Below the pieces are notes generated by a model that did no database searches, had not been told where the DNA came from, and was given only the letters and a program-made list of their open reading frames with translations. DNA of 64,000 nucleotides, taken from NCBI GenBank assembly GCA_039191215.1, contig JBCCXT010000001.1:62001-126000 (forward strand), read 5' to 3'. Source of the DNA: HKCCE3408 sp039191215 (GTDB taxonomy: Bacteria > Pseudomonadota > Alphaproteobacteria > Rhodobacterales > Rhodobacteraceae). Both the position numbers and the translations under genes were made by a program. Positions 18,905 to 27,171 of this stretch are shown one piece after another; positions within the stretch are counted from its first letter, which is position 1; each line of letters begins with the position of its first letter.

Positions 18905-19759
18905 ATGGCCAACGCGCCGCTAAGCGAGGACGCGGGTTCGGTTCGCACGCCGACCCGCCGCCAAATCTACGAAGACCGACTGAAACGCCGCGCGACAGTC
19001 ATTGCGGCCGCGTCCAGCGCGGCTGTGATCTTGGGTCTTGTCCTATTGGTGCCGCGCGCGCCGGGATGGGCGGCCGTCCAGCGCAGCTTTTTCAACCGAG
19101 AGATTTTTTTGGAGACCTTCCCCGGTCTTCTCGAGGCGTTCTTGGTTGATGTGGCGATCTTTCTATGGTGCGCGCCTGCCATCGCCATATTGGGGCTGTT
19201 GATCGCGCTTTGCCGCGATGCACGCGCGCCCGCGCTTTTCCCGCTGCGGGCATTTGGCGCGCTTTATACGGATGTCTTTCGCGGCTTGCCGGTCATCTTG
19301 GTCGTCTACCTGATCGGATTTGGCATTCCGGGTCTGGGCCTGCCACGGCCGTGGAATTCTCCCTATATCTGGGGCTCGCTGGCGCTGATCCTGGTCTATG
19401 CCGCTTACGTCGCTGAGGTTATCCGATCAGGCATCGACTCGATCCATCAAAGCCAAAGATCAGCGGCCGCCTCGCTTGGCCTGTCTGAAGCCGACGTGAT
19501 GCGCTACGTGATCCTGCCGCAAGCCATCCGCAATGTCGCCCCGGCGAACATGAACCTCTTTATCGCACTGCAAAAGGATGTGGCCCTCTTAAGCTTCATC
19601 GGCCCGGTCGAGATCTTTCGCCAGGCGGGCGTCTACAAATCGCTTCTGGCCAATTTCACGCCTTATGTCGGTGCGGCACTGATCTTTTTGGCCATCACCA
19701 TACCCGCCACACGCTACGCCGATTACCTGCTCAATAATGAACGGCGTCGGCAGCGTTGA
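18905..19759 (+). CDS. Amino-acid ABC transporter permease
   Basis: 284-residue permease of the HisM/GlnP type. Membrane segments are visible at about residues 32-50, 77-103, 120-140, 160-180 and 250-272. The EAA loop that docks on the ATPase is present as SAAASLGLSEADVMRYVILPQAIR. A hydrophilic N-terminal tail of about 30 residues is longer than usual. Only one permease gene is present, so it would act as a homodimer. Its TGA overlaps the ATG of the ATPase gene by 1 nt. Confidence 0.92.
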   Translation: MANAPLSEDAGSVRTPTRRQIYEDRLKRRATVIAAASSAAVILGLVLLVPRAPGWAAVQRSFFNREIFLETFPGLLEAFLVDVAIFLWCAPAIAILGLLIALCRDARAPALFPLRAFGALYTDVFRGLPVILVVYLIGFGIPGLGLPRPWNSPYIWGSLALILVYAAYVAEVIRSGIDSIHQSQRSAAASLGLSEADVMRYVILPQAIRNVAPANMNLFIALQKDVALLSFIGPVEIFRQAGVYKSLLANFTPYVGAALIFLAITIPATRYADYLLNNERRRQR

Positions 19760-20487
19760 TGGCCAAGCTGGAATTGCGCAATGTGACCAAGTCTTTCGGC
19801 GACCATCAGGTCTGCCGCGGCATCGATCTGAGCATTGCCGAAGGGCAAATGGTCTGCCTGATCGGTGCATCGGGGTCCGGCAAGTCAACGCTTCTGCGCT
19901 GTATGAACCTGTTGGAGCCCATCGATGATGGGATAATCCTGCTGGACGGCGAAGATATCAGTGAGCCTGGCATTGATGCACAACCGATCCGGGCGCGCAT
20001 CGGGATCGTCTTTCAGTCCTTCAACCTCTTTCCGCATATGACGGCCGAACAAAACGTCCTGCTGGCGCCAAGCCGGGTTCTGAAGAAAAGCAAGGCTGAT
20101 CTCGCAGGCCCGGTGCGCACGCTGTTCGAACGCTTTGGGCTGGGTGACCGGATGCAGCATTACCCCGACCAGTTGTCCGGGGGGCAGCAGCAGCGCGTCG
20201 CCATCATCCGCGCGCTAGCAATGGCGCCGGAGATCATGCTTTTTGATGAGATCACCTCCGCGCTCGACCCCGAACTTGTCGGCGAGGTGCTGGATGTCCT
20301 GCGCCAGTTGCGCGCTGAGGGCATGACCATGGTGCTGGCGACCCATGAGATGGCTTTTGCGCGCGAATTATCCGACACGGTCTGCTTTCTCGATGGCGGG
20401 CGCATTCTTGAGGCGGGCCCGCCGGAAAAGATCTTTACCGCACCGAAAGAGGCCCGCACGGCGGCTTTTCTCAATCGCGTTTTGTAG
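19759..20487 (+). CDS. Amino-acid ABC transporter ATP-binding protein
   Basis: 242-residue ATPase of the GlnQ/HisP class. Walker A is GASGSGKST, the signature is LSGGQQQRVAI, Walker B is IMLFDEITSALDPE, and the switch histidine lies in LATHEMAFAR. In Walker B the usual DEPTSALD reads DEITSALD, a mild variant. The ATG at 19759 overlaps the permease stop. It completes a three-gene binding protein-permease-ATPase operon that ends before the convergent LacI regulator. Confidence 0.93.
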   Translation: MAKLELRNVTKSFGDHQVCRGIDLSIAEGQMVCLIGASGSGKSTLLRCMNLLEPIDDGIILLDGEDISEPGIDAQPIRARIGIVFQSFNLFPHMTAEQNVLLAPSRVLKKSKADLAGPVRTLFERFGLGDRMQHYPDQLSGGQQQRVAIIRALAMAPEIMLFDEITSALDPELVGEVLDVLRQLRAEGMTMVLATHEMAFARELSDTVCFLDGGRILEAGPPEKIFTAPKEARTAAFLNRVL

Positions 20488-20495
20488 CCCGCCGC

Positions 20496-20530
20496 ACCCT
20501 TTTCGGACCTATGTCGAGCGCTAAAAGGGT
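20496..20530. terminator. Possible bidirectional terminator
   Basis: ACCCTTTT (20496-20503) and AAAAGGGT (20523-20530) form a perfect 8-bp inverted repeat with a 19-nt spacer. It fills the 43-bp gap between two convergent genes. Arms of this kind give A/T tracts on both strands, but the long loop makes this tentative. Confidence 0.4.
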
Positions 20531-21580
20531 CTAAGTTGCGCCGGTCGGGCGCCGCGCCAGCGATTGGCGCAGGCTCAGGCTTGTCTGCAATTCATGGGTG
20601 CGCGCCTTGGCCTCTCCGTTGAGGATTGCTACCAGCATCTGGGCCGCGCGCCTGCCCATCTCTCGGTGCGGGACGTGAACGGTTGTCAGGCTGGGCTCGG
20701 CAATGGTTGCCAGATCGATATCGTCAAACCCGGTGACAGAAAGCTGGCCCGGTACGTCCAGGCCCATTTCACGCGCACCCTGCAGCGCGCCCACAGCCAA
20801 GACATCATTTCCGCACAGAACGGCCGTGGTGTCCGGCGCTTTGGCCATGATCTCACGCAGCGCCGCCGCCCCGCTATCGAACCCGTAATGGGTCTCGATA
20901 AGGGTCAGTTCCGCCGTGGGCAAACCGGCCTCTTGCATGGCGGCCCGTACACCGGCAACGCGATCCCGCGCCCGGTCATTGTCGCGCATATGGGCAGAGA
21001 TCATCGCCAACCGCCGATGCCCATGGCCTATGACTGCACGTGCCAAGGCCGTCATTGCTTGTACGTTGTCAAAACCAATGGCGGGATGTGTTTGCTGGCG
21101 GTCAAAGGCCCAGGCAACCAGCGTCGGCACGCCCCTTTGGTTTAGAAATTCGTAGACCTCTGGCGCGCGTTGATAGCCGATCAACAGCAACGCATCCGCG
21201 CCGCGGGCGACCAGCGTGTGGATTTGGCGCGACTCCAAGTCCTGGCGATAGGACGAGGACGCGATAAGCAACGTCAAACCATGCAGCCCAAGCTCTTCCT
21301 GAAATGCCTGGATGCCGCGGGCAAAGATCGCGTTTTCCATGGTTGGGATTACGACCCCGACCGTGTTCGACCGCTTTGCCGCCAAGGCACGCGCATTGAA
21401 GTTCGGCGCGTAGCCGAGATCCTGGACCGCTGACAGCACCCGTGCGCGGGTTTCACGGCCGACCTGTTCGGGCGTATTCAAACTGCGCGAGACGGTCGCG
21501 GTTGACACCCCGGCATGGCGCGCAACATCGGCAAGGGTCGGAATTCGGGCGGGCGGCACGCTATTTTGGTCACGTATCAC
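20531..21580 (-). CDS. LacI-family regulator of the sulfonate operon
   Basis: 349-residue LacI/GalR regulator. The N-terminal helix-turn-helix is clear (TLADVARHAGVSTATVSRSLN, residues 15-35, given for its family pattern), followed by the hinge and a periplasmic-binding-protein-like effector domain (TVGVVIPTMENAIFARG onward). It diverges from the DHPS operon, and two LacI-type operators lie in the shared gap, so it very likely represses that operon and perhaps itself. The inducer is unknown but is probably the sulfonate or an intermediate. The start is a GTG at 21580 with no clear ribosome site. Confidence 0.88.
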   Translation of the reverse strand: MIRDQNSVPPARIPTLADVARHAGVSTATVSRSLNTPEQVGRETRARVLSAVQDLGYAPNFNARALAAKRSNTVGVVIPTMENAIFARGIQAFQEELGLHGLTLLIASSSYRQDLESRQIHTLVARGADALLLIGYQRAPEVYEFLNQRGVPTLVAWAFDRQQTHPAIGFDNVQAMTALARAVIGHGHRRLAMISAHMRDNDRARDRVAGVRAAMQEAGLPTAELTLIETHYGFDSGAAALREIMAKAPDTTAVLCGNDVLAVGALQGAREMGLDVPGQLSVTGFDDIDLATIAEPSLTTVHVPHREMGRRAAQMLVAILNGEAKARTHELQTSLSLRQSLARRPTGAT

Positions 21581-21666
21581 GATAGCGATTGGCCACCCGG
21601 TTCATGTCGTAGCGGCGATACTAGCTGTCTCGACCGACCGTCTCAAGGTTAAACGGATTTTACGCG

Positions 21667-21680
21667 TGTAAGCGCTTGCA
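21667..21680. promoter_or_regulatory. LacI-type operator O1
   Basis: TGTAAGCGCTTGCA contains the near-perfect palindrome GTAAGCGCTT(G)C centred on the CG pair typical of LacI/GalR operators. The last six bases TTGCAT (21676-21681) could serve as a -35 element, so repressor binding would block polymerase. Confidence 0.75.
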
Positions 21681-21688
21681 TTGGCATA

Positions 21689-21702
21689 TGTAAGCGCTTA
21701 CG
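21689..21702. promoter_or_regulatory. LacI-type operator O2
   Basis: TGTAAGCGCTTACG contains the perfect 12-bp palindrome GTAAGCGCTTAC. It repeats O1 with a centre-to-centre distance of 22 bp, close to two helical turns, so two dimers would bind the same DNA face. A possible weak -10 (TACGGT, 21699-21704) overlaps it, 17 nt from the TTGCAT in O1. Confidence 0.78.
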
Positions 21703-21747
21703 GTTGCTGCATCCGGGCGGAGACCCGATGGGACGGGAGGAAAAACA

Positions 21748-21933
21748 TTGGCCTTTTTAGTGTCAGCGATCTTGTTGGTTGTCTTTGTTGCCAATGTCTC
21801 ATTCGGCGCCGTGAACGGCGATCCGGTCCTCAACAATGTCACCGAGATGTTGATCCTGTTTGGCGCCGCGATTGCCTTTGTCGCTGCCATTCTCAAGCGC
21901 GAGGCAGAAGCCAACCGCGCGCAGGATGATTGA
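21748..21933 (+). CDS. Small hydrophobic membrane protein, first gene of DHPS operon
   Basis: 61-residue protein with two predicted membrane helices (about residues 2-20 and 31-49) and a short charged tail (KREAEANRAQDD). The start is TTG with GGGAGG seven nt upstream, so it is translated despite the rare start. It lies between the twin operators and dctP, and so would be the first protein made from the operon. I do not recognise the family. It could be an accessory of the TRAP transporter, but that is only suggested by position. Confidence 0.65.
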   Translation: MAFLVSAILLVVFVANVSFGAVNGDPVLNNVTEMLILFGAAIAFVAAILKREAEANRAQDD

Positions 21934-21986
21934 GAGACACCCCCCAACCGACACGCAGTCCGTTTAAAATTCAGGGAGGAACGAAG

Positions 21987-23132
21987 ATGGACAAAACGAA
22001 GCAGGAGCTGGCATCCGCCGAGCGCCGTAATTTTCTGAAGCTCGCCTCAACCGGCAGCTTCACCGCCGCCCTGGTTGCGGGCGCAGGCGGCATGCTCTGG
22101 TCGAGCGAGGCGGCAGCCCAGACCGCTGCGGAGGAGCGCGAGCGAGAAGGCGCGGCCGATCACATCATGACGCTGGCAACCGCTTATGTCCTTGGTGCCT
22201 CGCGCAGCTACCCGATCATGCAGCTCGATCTGAAGGAAAACATCCAGAACATGACCAACGGCAAGGTCTATGTTCGCTTGGCCCCTGGCGGGCAATTGGG
22301 TGCAGGCGGCGCGCTTGCGCAGGCCGTCCAGTCGGGTACGATCCAATGCGCGCAGCATTCGCTTTCGAATTTCGCACCCTTTGCATCGGTCGTCGATCTG
22401 ATCAACTTGCCCTATTTTTGCGGCTCCAACCAGCGTTTCACCAACCTGACATCGTCTGAGGCCTGGAAGACCGAGGTTGACCCGCGCATCGGAGACTCGG
22501 GCTTTAAGGCGCTGTTTTATATTGTGATCGACCCGCGCGTTGTGGCCGTACGTCAGGGCGGCAATGCCATCATCACACCGGGTGACATGTCGGGTGTGAA
22601 GTTCCGCGTACCGGGCTCTGCGATGTTGCAGCAATATTACCGCATGGTCGGCGCAAACCCGACGCCGGTGGCCTGGGGTGAAACCCCCTCGGCGATCCGT
22701 CAGGGCGTGGCAGATGCGCTCGACCCATCGGTCGGCGCGCTGCATGTCTTTGGCTTTGGCGAGATCCTGAGCCATGTGACTTTCACCCAAGCCGTCCCCG
22801 ACAGCCAGGTCTATTCGGTCAACCTGGAATGGTTCAACGGCCTGCCCGGCGACGTGCAGGAAGGCATCGAGTTTGCAGGCGAGATCACCCAAGCGCAAAA
22901 CCTCGCAAAAGTGCCCGCCGCGCGCGGCTACGCAATGTCTCAGCTTGTCGCCAATGGCGTCGAGTTTCATTCGCTCAGCGCCGACCAACTGGCGGAATGG
23001 GAATCGGTCGGTGGCTACCAGCTGCCCGATTGGGACGAGTTCAAAGTCGATCTTGCCGGATCGATGGACACGTTTGCCCGGCTGGAAGAGGCCGCGGGCA
23101 CGCCGGGCCGCTATTACGTGCACGACGCCTAA
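21987..23132 (+). CDS. dctP: TRAP transporter solute-binding protein, probably for DHPS
   Basis: 381-residue periplasmic solute receptor of a TRAP transporter. It has a twin-arginine type signal, AERRNFLKLA (Arg13-Arg14), followed by a hydrophobic stretch and AAAQTA, so export folded through Tat is likely. Family features include the GGQLGAGGALAQAVQSG region and GVKFRVPGS with the ligand-binding arginine. Position with hpsN and suyAB points to 2,3-dihydroxypropane-1-sulfonate or sulfolactate as ligand. The ATG has GGGAGGA at good spacing. A strong hairpin follows the stop codon. Confidence 0.88.
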   Translation: MDKTKQELASAERRNFLKLASTGSFTAALVAGAGGMLWSSEAAAQTAAEEREREGAADHIMTLATAYVLGASRSYPIMQLDLKENIQNMTNGKVYVRLAPGGQLGAGGALAQAVQSGTIQCAQHSLSNFAPFASVVDLINLPYFCGSNQRFTNLTSSEAWKTEVDPRIGDSGFKALFYIVIDPRVVAVRQGGNAIITPGDMSGVKFRVPGSAMLQQYYRMVGANPTPVAWGETPSAIRQGVADALDPSVGALHVFGFGEILSHVTFTQAVPDSQVYSVNLEWFNGLPGDVQEGIEFAGEITQAQNLAKVPAARGYAMSQLVANGVEFHSLSADQLAEWESVGGYQLPDWDEFKVDLAGSMDTFARLEEAAGTPGRYYVHDA

Positions 23133-23138
23133 AAATGG

Positions 23139-23172
23139 TCGCCCGGCCCATCCAGTGGGATGCGCCGGGCGA
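23139..23172 (+). repeat. Strong intercistronic hairpin between dctP and dctQ
   Basis: TCGCCCGGC (23139-23147) pairs with GCCGGGCGA (23164-23172). Inside, after one mismatch, CATCC (23149-23153) pairs with GGATG (23158-23162), leaving a 4-nt loop. It starts 6 nt after the dctP stop and has no T-tract, so it probably protects the dctP message end or attenuates transcription, raising binding protein over membrane subunits. Confidence 0.7.
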
Positions 23173-23236
23173 TGATTTGAACCGATCACGCGACACGAAC
23201 GGCGGGCACTGATCAGGTGTTCGGGCGGGAGGGCTA

Positions 23237-23752
23237 ATGTCTGATCTATACAAGGCCATCGACAAAAACGGGGAGCGCTGGCTGCTGCTGGTCTTCTACG
23301 TGATGCTCGTGGGCACGATGTTCATTGAGGTCGTGCGGCGCGAAGTGTTCGCCTATTCCTCAATCTGGGGCGAAGAGATCGTCCGATACTCCTTCATCTA
23401 TCTGGCGTGGATCGGTGCCGCCGCCGCGGTCAAAGAGCGCGGCCATATCCGCATCGACGTGATCCTCAACTACGTGCCGCGCACGATCAAAGCACTGCTG
23501 TATATCTTTGGCGATCTGGTGATGTTTGTTGTCGCTCTGGTCGCGCTTTATTGGTCATGGGAGGCGGTCCATGTGTCATGGAAGTTTGGCTCCGTCACCC
23601 ATGGGCTGCGCATAAGCCAGGTGTTTTTCCTCTTCGCCGTTCCGTTCGGCTTTGCACTGGTGATCCTTCGGCTGGTGCAATCCTTCCTTCGCGACCTCTC
23701 TGACCTTCGAAACGGACGCCCCGTTTACGAAGGCGACAAACTGTTCGATTGA
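23237..23752 (+). CDS. dctQ: TRAP transporter small membrane subunit
   Basis: 171-residue four-helix DctQ-type subunit; helices at about residues 16-33, 50-66, 86-106 and 127-148. It carries the typical SIWGEEIVRYSFIYLAWIGAA and KERGHIRID regions. It pairs with the DctM subunit that starts 13 nt later. GGGAGGGCTA lies before the ATG. Substrate follows the context: a C3 sulfonate. Confidence 0.9.
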   Translation: MSDLYKAIDKNGERWLLLVFYVMLVGTMFIEVVRREVFAYSSIWGEEIVRYSFIYLAWIGAAAAVKERGHIRIDVILNYVPRTIKALLYIFGDLVMFVVALVALYWSWEAVHVSWKFGSVTHGLRISQVFFLFAVPFGFALVILRLVQSFLRDLSDLRNGRPVYEGDKLFD

Positions 23753-23765
23753 GGGGGGCTGAGCT

Positions 23766-25097
23766 ATGATGTGGCAGCAGCTTGGAGACCAGACCATCGT
23801 ATTGGGCTGGGACTTCTACATCCCCGTTTTCGTCTTTATCGCGTTGGTGGCGCTGGCCGTGCCGGTTTGGGCGGCAATCGGATCGGCCTCGATCCTGATG
23901 CTGCTTTTGTCGGGCGCCCTGCCCTTGAGCCTGGTCGGCGAAAGCCTGTTTCACGGCATCGACCATTTCGCGCTGACGGCTGTGCCGCTCTTCATCCTGA
24001 CGGGTGACGTGCTGGTGCGCACGGGCCTGTCGAAAAAGTTCCTCGATGTGGCCGAGGCGATCACCTGTTGGGCCAAGGGCGGCTTTGGATCGGCCACGGT
24101 GCTGGTCTGCGGCATGTTCGCGGCCATTTCGGGCTCTGACGCGGCCGGCGCCGCAGCGGTCGGCCGGATGACAATCGATCGGCTGGTCGAGTCGGGCTAT
24201 CCGCGCCCTTACGCTTGCGCGCTGGTTGCCGCTGGCGCCTGTACCGGTATCCTAATCCCTCCGTCAATTGCGTATATTATCATTGGCTTAGTGCTCGGTG
24301 TTAATGTGTCGATCCTGTTTCTGGCGGCCGTCATTCCCGGCCTGTTCATCCTCTTTTCGATCCTGCTGACCAACACGCTGGTCAATCGCCGCCATGCCTA
24401 TGAAGGCGGTGGGCTGATGACCGTCGGGGAGTGGAGCAGCAATCTGTGGGCCACGCTGAAATCGGGCTGGTACGCCTTTTTGGTCCCTGGCATCATCTTT
24501 TACGGCATCTTTTCGGGCAGGCTCACACCGACTGAGGCGGGTGCGGTCGCCGTGGTCGTGACCATCGCAATTGGGTTCATCATCCGCACGCTGAAATTTT
24601 CCGACTTTCCCGCGATGCTGGTCAGTTCAGCCAAGGTGAACGGGGTGATCCTGCCGATCATCGCCTTTTCGCTGCCGCTGGCCCAGGCGCTGGCAATTCT
24701 CGGCGTGCCGCAGGGCTTCGTTGCCGCCGCAACAGGCGTCAGCGACGAGCCCTGGGTGTTGATCCTGATGATGATCTTGATCCTGGTCGCCGCGGGCTGC
24801 GTGATGGAAACGACGCCCAATATCGTGATCCTGGCGCCGATCCTCTTCCCGCTGGCGCAAGAGATCGAGATGAACGAGATCCAGTTCTGCGTGATGATGA
24901 TCACCGCACTTGGCGTGGGCTTCATCACGCCGCCTTTGGGCCTCAACCTCTTCGTGGTCTCTGGCATAACCGGTGAATCGATCCTAAAGATCGCCGCACG
25001 GGCTGTCCCGTTTGTCGGCTTCATGTTGTTGGTGACGCTGCTGATCGCCTATTTCCCGGCCATATCCACTTCGCTTCTTCCCGAGGTCTACCGATAG
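23766..25097 (+). CDS. dctM: TRAP transporter large membrane subunit
   Basis: 443-residue sodium-coupled transport subunit of the TRAP family with about a dozen membrane helices along its length. The family-typical SGSDAAGAAAVGRM, PPSIAYIIIG and FITPPLGLNLFV regions are present. With dctP and dctQ it forms a complete high-affinity importer feeding the dehydrogenases encoded directly downstream (hpsN starts 13 nt after the stop). Confidence 0.92.
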   Translation: MMWQQLGDQTIVLGWDFYIPVFVFIALVALAVPVWAAIGSASILMLLLSGALPLSLVGESLFHGIDHFALTAVPLFILTGDVLVRTGLSKKFLDVAEAITCWAKGGFGSATVLVCGMFAAISGSDAAGAAAVGRMTIDRLVESGYPRPYACALVAAGACTGILIPPSIAYIIIGLVLGVNVSILFLAAVIPGLFILFSILLTNTLVNRRHAYEGGGLMTVGEWSSNLWATLKSGWYAFLVPGIIFYGIFSGRLTPTEAGAVAVVVTIAIGFIIRTLKFSDFPAMLVSSAKVNGVILPIIAFSLPLAQALAILGVPQGFVAAATGVSDEPWVLILMMILILVAAGCVMETTPNIVILAPILFPLAQEIEMNEIQFCVMMITALGVGFITPPLGLNLFVVSGITGESILKIAARAVPFVGFMLLVTLLIAYFPAISTSLLPEVYR

Positions 25098-25110
25098 GAC
25101 ATGCTGTAAG

Positions 25111-26418
25111 ATGACGAGAAAGTATCTCAAGAAAGCTACCCTGACCGCGCGCAGCGGCGCATCGGATGTGCAGGAAACCGTGCATGCCATCCTAGCCGAC
25201 ATCGAAGCGGGCGGTGACGCCAAGGCCTTGGAATACGCCGCCAAATTCGACAAGTATGATGGCCCTGTCCTGCTTGATGAGGCCGATATCGCAGCCGCCG
25301 CCGCCCTTGTGCCCGACAAAATCAAGGCCGACATCCAGTTCAGCCACGACAATGTGCGCCGCTTCGCCGAGGCGCAAAAGGCCTCGATGCAGGACATCGA
25401 GGTTGAAGTCGTACCCGGTCTGATCGCGGGCCAAAAGATGATCCCGGTTGATGCGGCGGGCTGTTATGTGCCTGGCGGGCGCTACAGCCATATTGCCAGC
25501 GCGATTATGACCGTTACCACGGCAAAGGTCGCCGGGTGCAAACATATCGTCGCCTGCTCACCGCCCCGGCCGGGCGTCGGGATCGCGCCGGCGATCATCT
25601 ATGCCGCCCATATCTGCGGCGCCGACAAGGTGATGGCGATGGGCGGCGTGCAGGGCGTGGCGGCCATGACATTTGGGCTGTTTGGCTTACCAAAGGCCAA
25701 CATCCTGGTTGGTCCGGGCAACCAATTCGTTGCCGAAGCCAAGCGCATTCTCTTTGGCCGTGTTGGCATCGACATGATTGCGGGGCCGACCGACAGCCTG
25801 ATCCTGGCCGATGGCACGGCCGATCCGATGGTGGTTGCCACCGATTTGGTCGGCCAGGCCGAACATGGCTATAATTCGCCCGTATGGCTGGTGACCGACG
25901 ACCGGCCCCTGGCCGACGAGGTCATGCGACTTGTGCCCCTTCTGATCGACGATCTGCCAGAGGTGAACCGGGAAAACGCAACCGCCGCTTGGCGCGATTA
26001 CGCAGAGGTCATTTTATGCGCCGACCGGGAGGGCATGGCCGCCACATCCGACGAATACGCGCCCGAGCATCTGACGGTGATGGCCGCGGATCTCGATTGG
26101 TGGCTGGGTCGGCTGACCTGCTATGGCTCGCTATTTTTGGGCGAAGAGACCACGGTCGCCTTTGGCGACAAAGCATCGGGCACCAATCATGTGCTGCCGA
26201 CCAGCCGGGCGGCCACTTACACGGGCGGGCTTAGCGTGCACAAATACATGAAAATTGTGACCTGGCAGCGCTCAACCAAAGACGCGATGCGCTCGGTGGC
26301 TGAGGCAACGGCGCGGATCTCCCGGCTGGAGGGGATGGAGGCGCATGCCAGAACAGCCGACATTCGCCTGGCCAAGTTCTTTCCCGGTGAAAATTTCGAT
26401 CTGACGGCCGAGGAATAG
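25111..26418 (+). CDS. hpsN: Sulfopropanediol 3-dehydrogenase, histidinol-dehydrogenase family
   Basis: 435-residue enzyme of the histidinol dehydrogenase fold. Zinc-site residues are present: Gln and His in GQAEHGYN, Asp in FGDKASGTNHVLPTS, His in EGMEAHART; the catalytic Glu-His pair lies in APEHLT. True HisD sits with histidine genes; this copy sits with a TRAP transporter and suyAB. HpsN is known to oxidise (R)-2,3-dihydroxypropane-1-sulfonate in two NAD-dependent steps to (R)-3-sulfolactate. I assign that role from family and context. The next gene starts with the base after its stop. Confidence 0.87.
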   Translation: MTRKYLKKATLTARSGASDVQETVHAILADIEAGGDAKALEYAAKFDKYDGPVLLDEADIAAAAALVPDKIKADIQFSHDNVRRFAEAQKASMQDIEVEVVPGLIAGQKMIPVDAAGCYVPGGRYSHIASAIMTVTTAKVAGCKHIVACSPPRPGVGIAPAIIYAAHICGADKVMAMGGVQGVAAMTFGLFGLPKANILVGPGNQFVAEAKRILFGRVGIDMIAGPTDSLILADGTADPMVVATDLVGQAEHGYNSPVWLVTDDRPLADEVMRLVPLLIDDLPEVNRENATAAWRDYAEVILCADREGMAATSDEYAPEHLTVMAADLDWWLGRLTCYGSLFLGEETTVAFGDKASGTNHVLPTSRAATYTGGLSVHKYMKIVTWQRSTKDAMRSVAEATARISRLEGMEAHARTADIRLAKFFPGENFDLTAEE

Positions 26419-27171
26419 GTGGCGGGCCATATCGATCTGACCGGCCATGTGGCCCTGGTGACCGGCGCCAGTTCTGGGCTTGGGCGGCGCGCGGCATTGG
26501 TGCTGGCGAAAGCGGGCGCACAGGTTGTTGGCGTGGCCCGGCGCCGGGCAGCACTCGAGGCGCTGGCGGGCGAAGCGGCAGGTGAGGTCGCCCCCCTGCC
26601 CGTCGATCTGGCCGATCGCACAGCACTTGCCCGGTGCAGTTACGAAGCCGCGCAGATCTTTGGGTCGCCCGACATCCTTATCCATGCCGCGGGCATCAAT
26701 CCCCGCGAGGCGGCCAGCGACGTGACCGAAGAGGGCTGGGATGTTACGCTTGATCTCAACCTGAGGGCGCCGTTTTTCCTTTCACAACGCCTGGTCCCGG
26801 CGATGCAGGAGAAGGGATGGGGCCGGATCGTGACCTTTGCCTCGCTGCAAAGCTACCGCGCCTTTCCTGGCGGGTTGAGCTATGGCACGTCGAAAGGCGG
26901 CATCGCACAGATGACGCGCGCGATGGCCCAGGCCTGGTCCGGCGATGGCATCACGGTCAACGCAATCGGGCCGGGATTTTTCCGCACAGAATTGACGGCG
27001 CCGGTATTTGACGACCCCGAACGGGCGGCACGGAACGCAGCACAAACCTGCATCGGCCGCAACGGGGAGCCCGAAGACCTCGACGGTCCGCTGCTGTTTT
27101 TCTGCTCCGACATGTCGGCCTATGTGACCGGGCAGATCCTCATGGTCGATGGTGGTTTCACCGCGAAATGA
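26419..27171 (+). CDS. SDR dehydrogenase, probable DHPS 2-dehydrogenase
   Basis: 250-residue classical short-chain dehydrogenase. The cofactor motif is TGASSGLG and the catalytic set includes Ser in FASLQSY and Tyr-x-x-x-Lys in SYGTSKGG. In known DHPS pathways two dehydrogenases (HpsO and HpsP) interconvert the S and R forms of DHPS through a 2-keto intermediate; this gene and the next fit that pair, but I cannot say which name belongs to which. The GTG start follows the hpsN TAG directly, and its end overlaps the next ATG by 4 nt. Confidence 0.82.
   Translation: MAGHIDLTGHVALVTGASSGLGRRAALVLAKAGAQVVGVARRRAALEALAGEAAGEVAPLPVDLADRTALARCSYEAAQIFGSPDILIHAAGINPREAASDVTEEGWDVTLDLNLRAPFFLSQRLVPAMQEKGWGRIVTFASLQSYRAFPGGLSYGTSKGGIAQMTRAMAQAWSGDGITVNAIGPGFFRTELTAPVFDDPERAARNAAQTCIGRNGEPEDLDGPLLFFCSDMSAYVTGQILMVDGGFTAK

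Noticed and set aside
22047..23189. 380-codon open frame antisense to dctP
   Set aside because: High GC content leaves long antisense frames; the plus-strand TRAP binding protein is unmistakable.
25111..26418. True histidinol dehydrogenase (hisD)
   Set aside because: No histidine biosynthesis genes nearby; the TRAP transporter, suyAB and comC point to the HpsN branch of the family.
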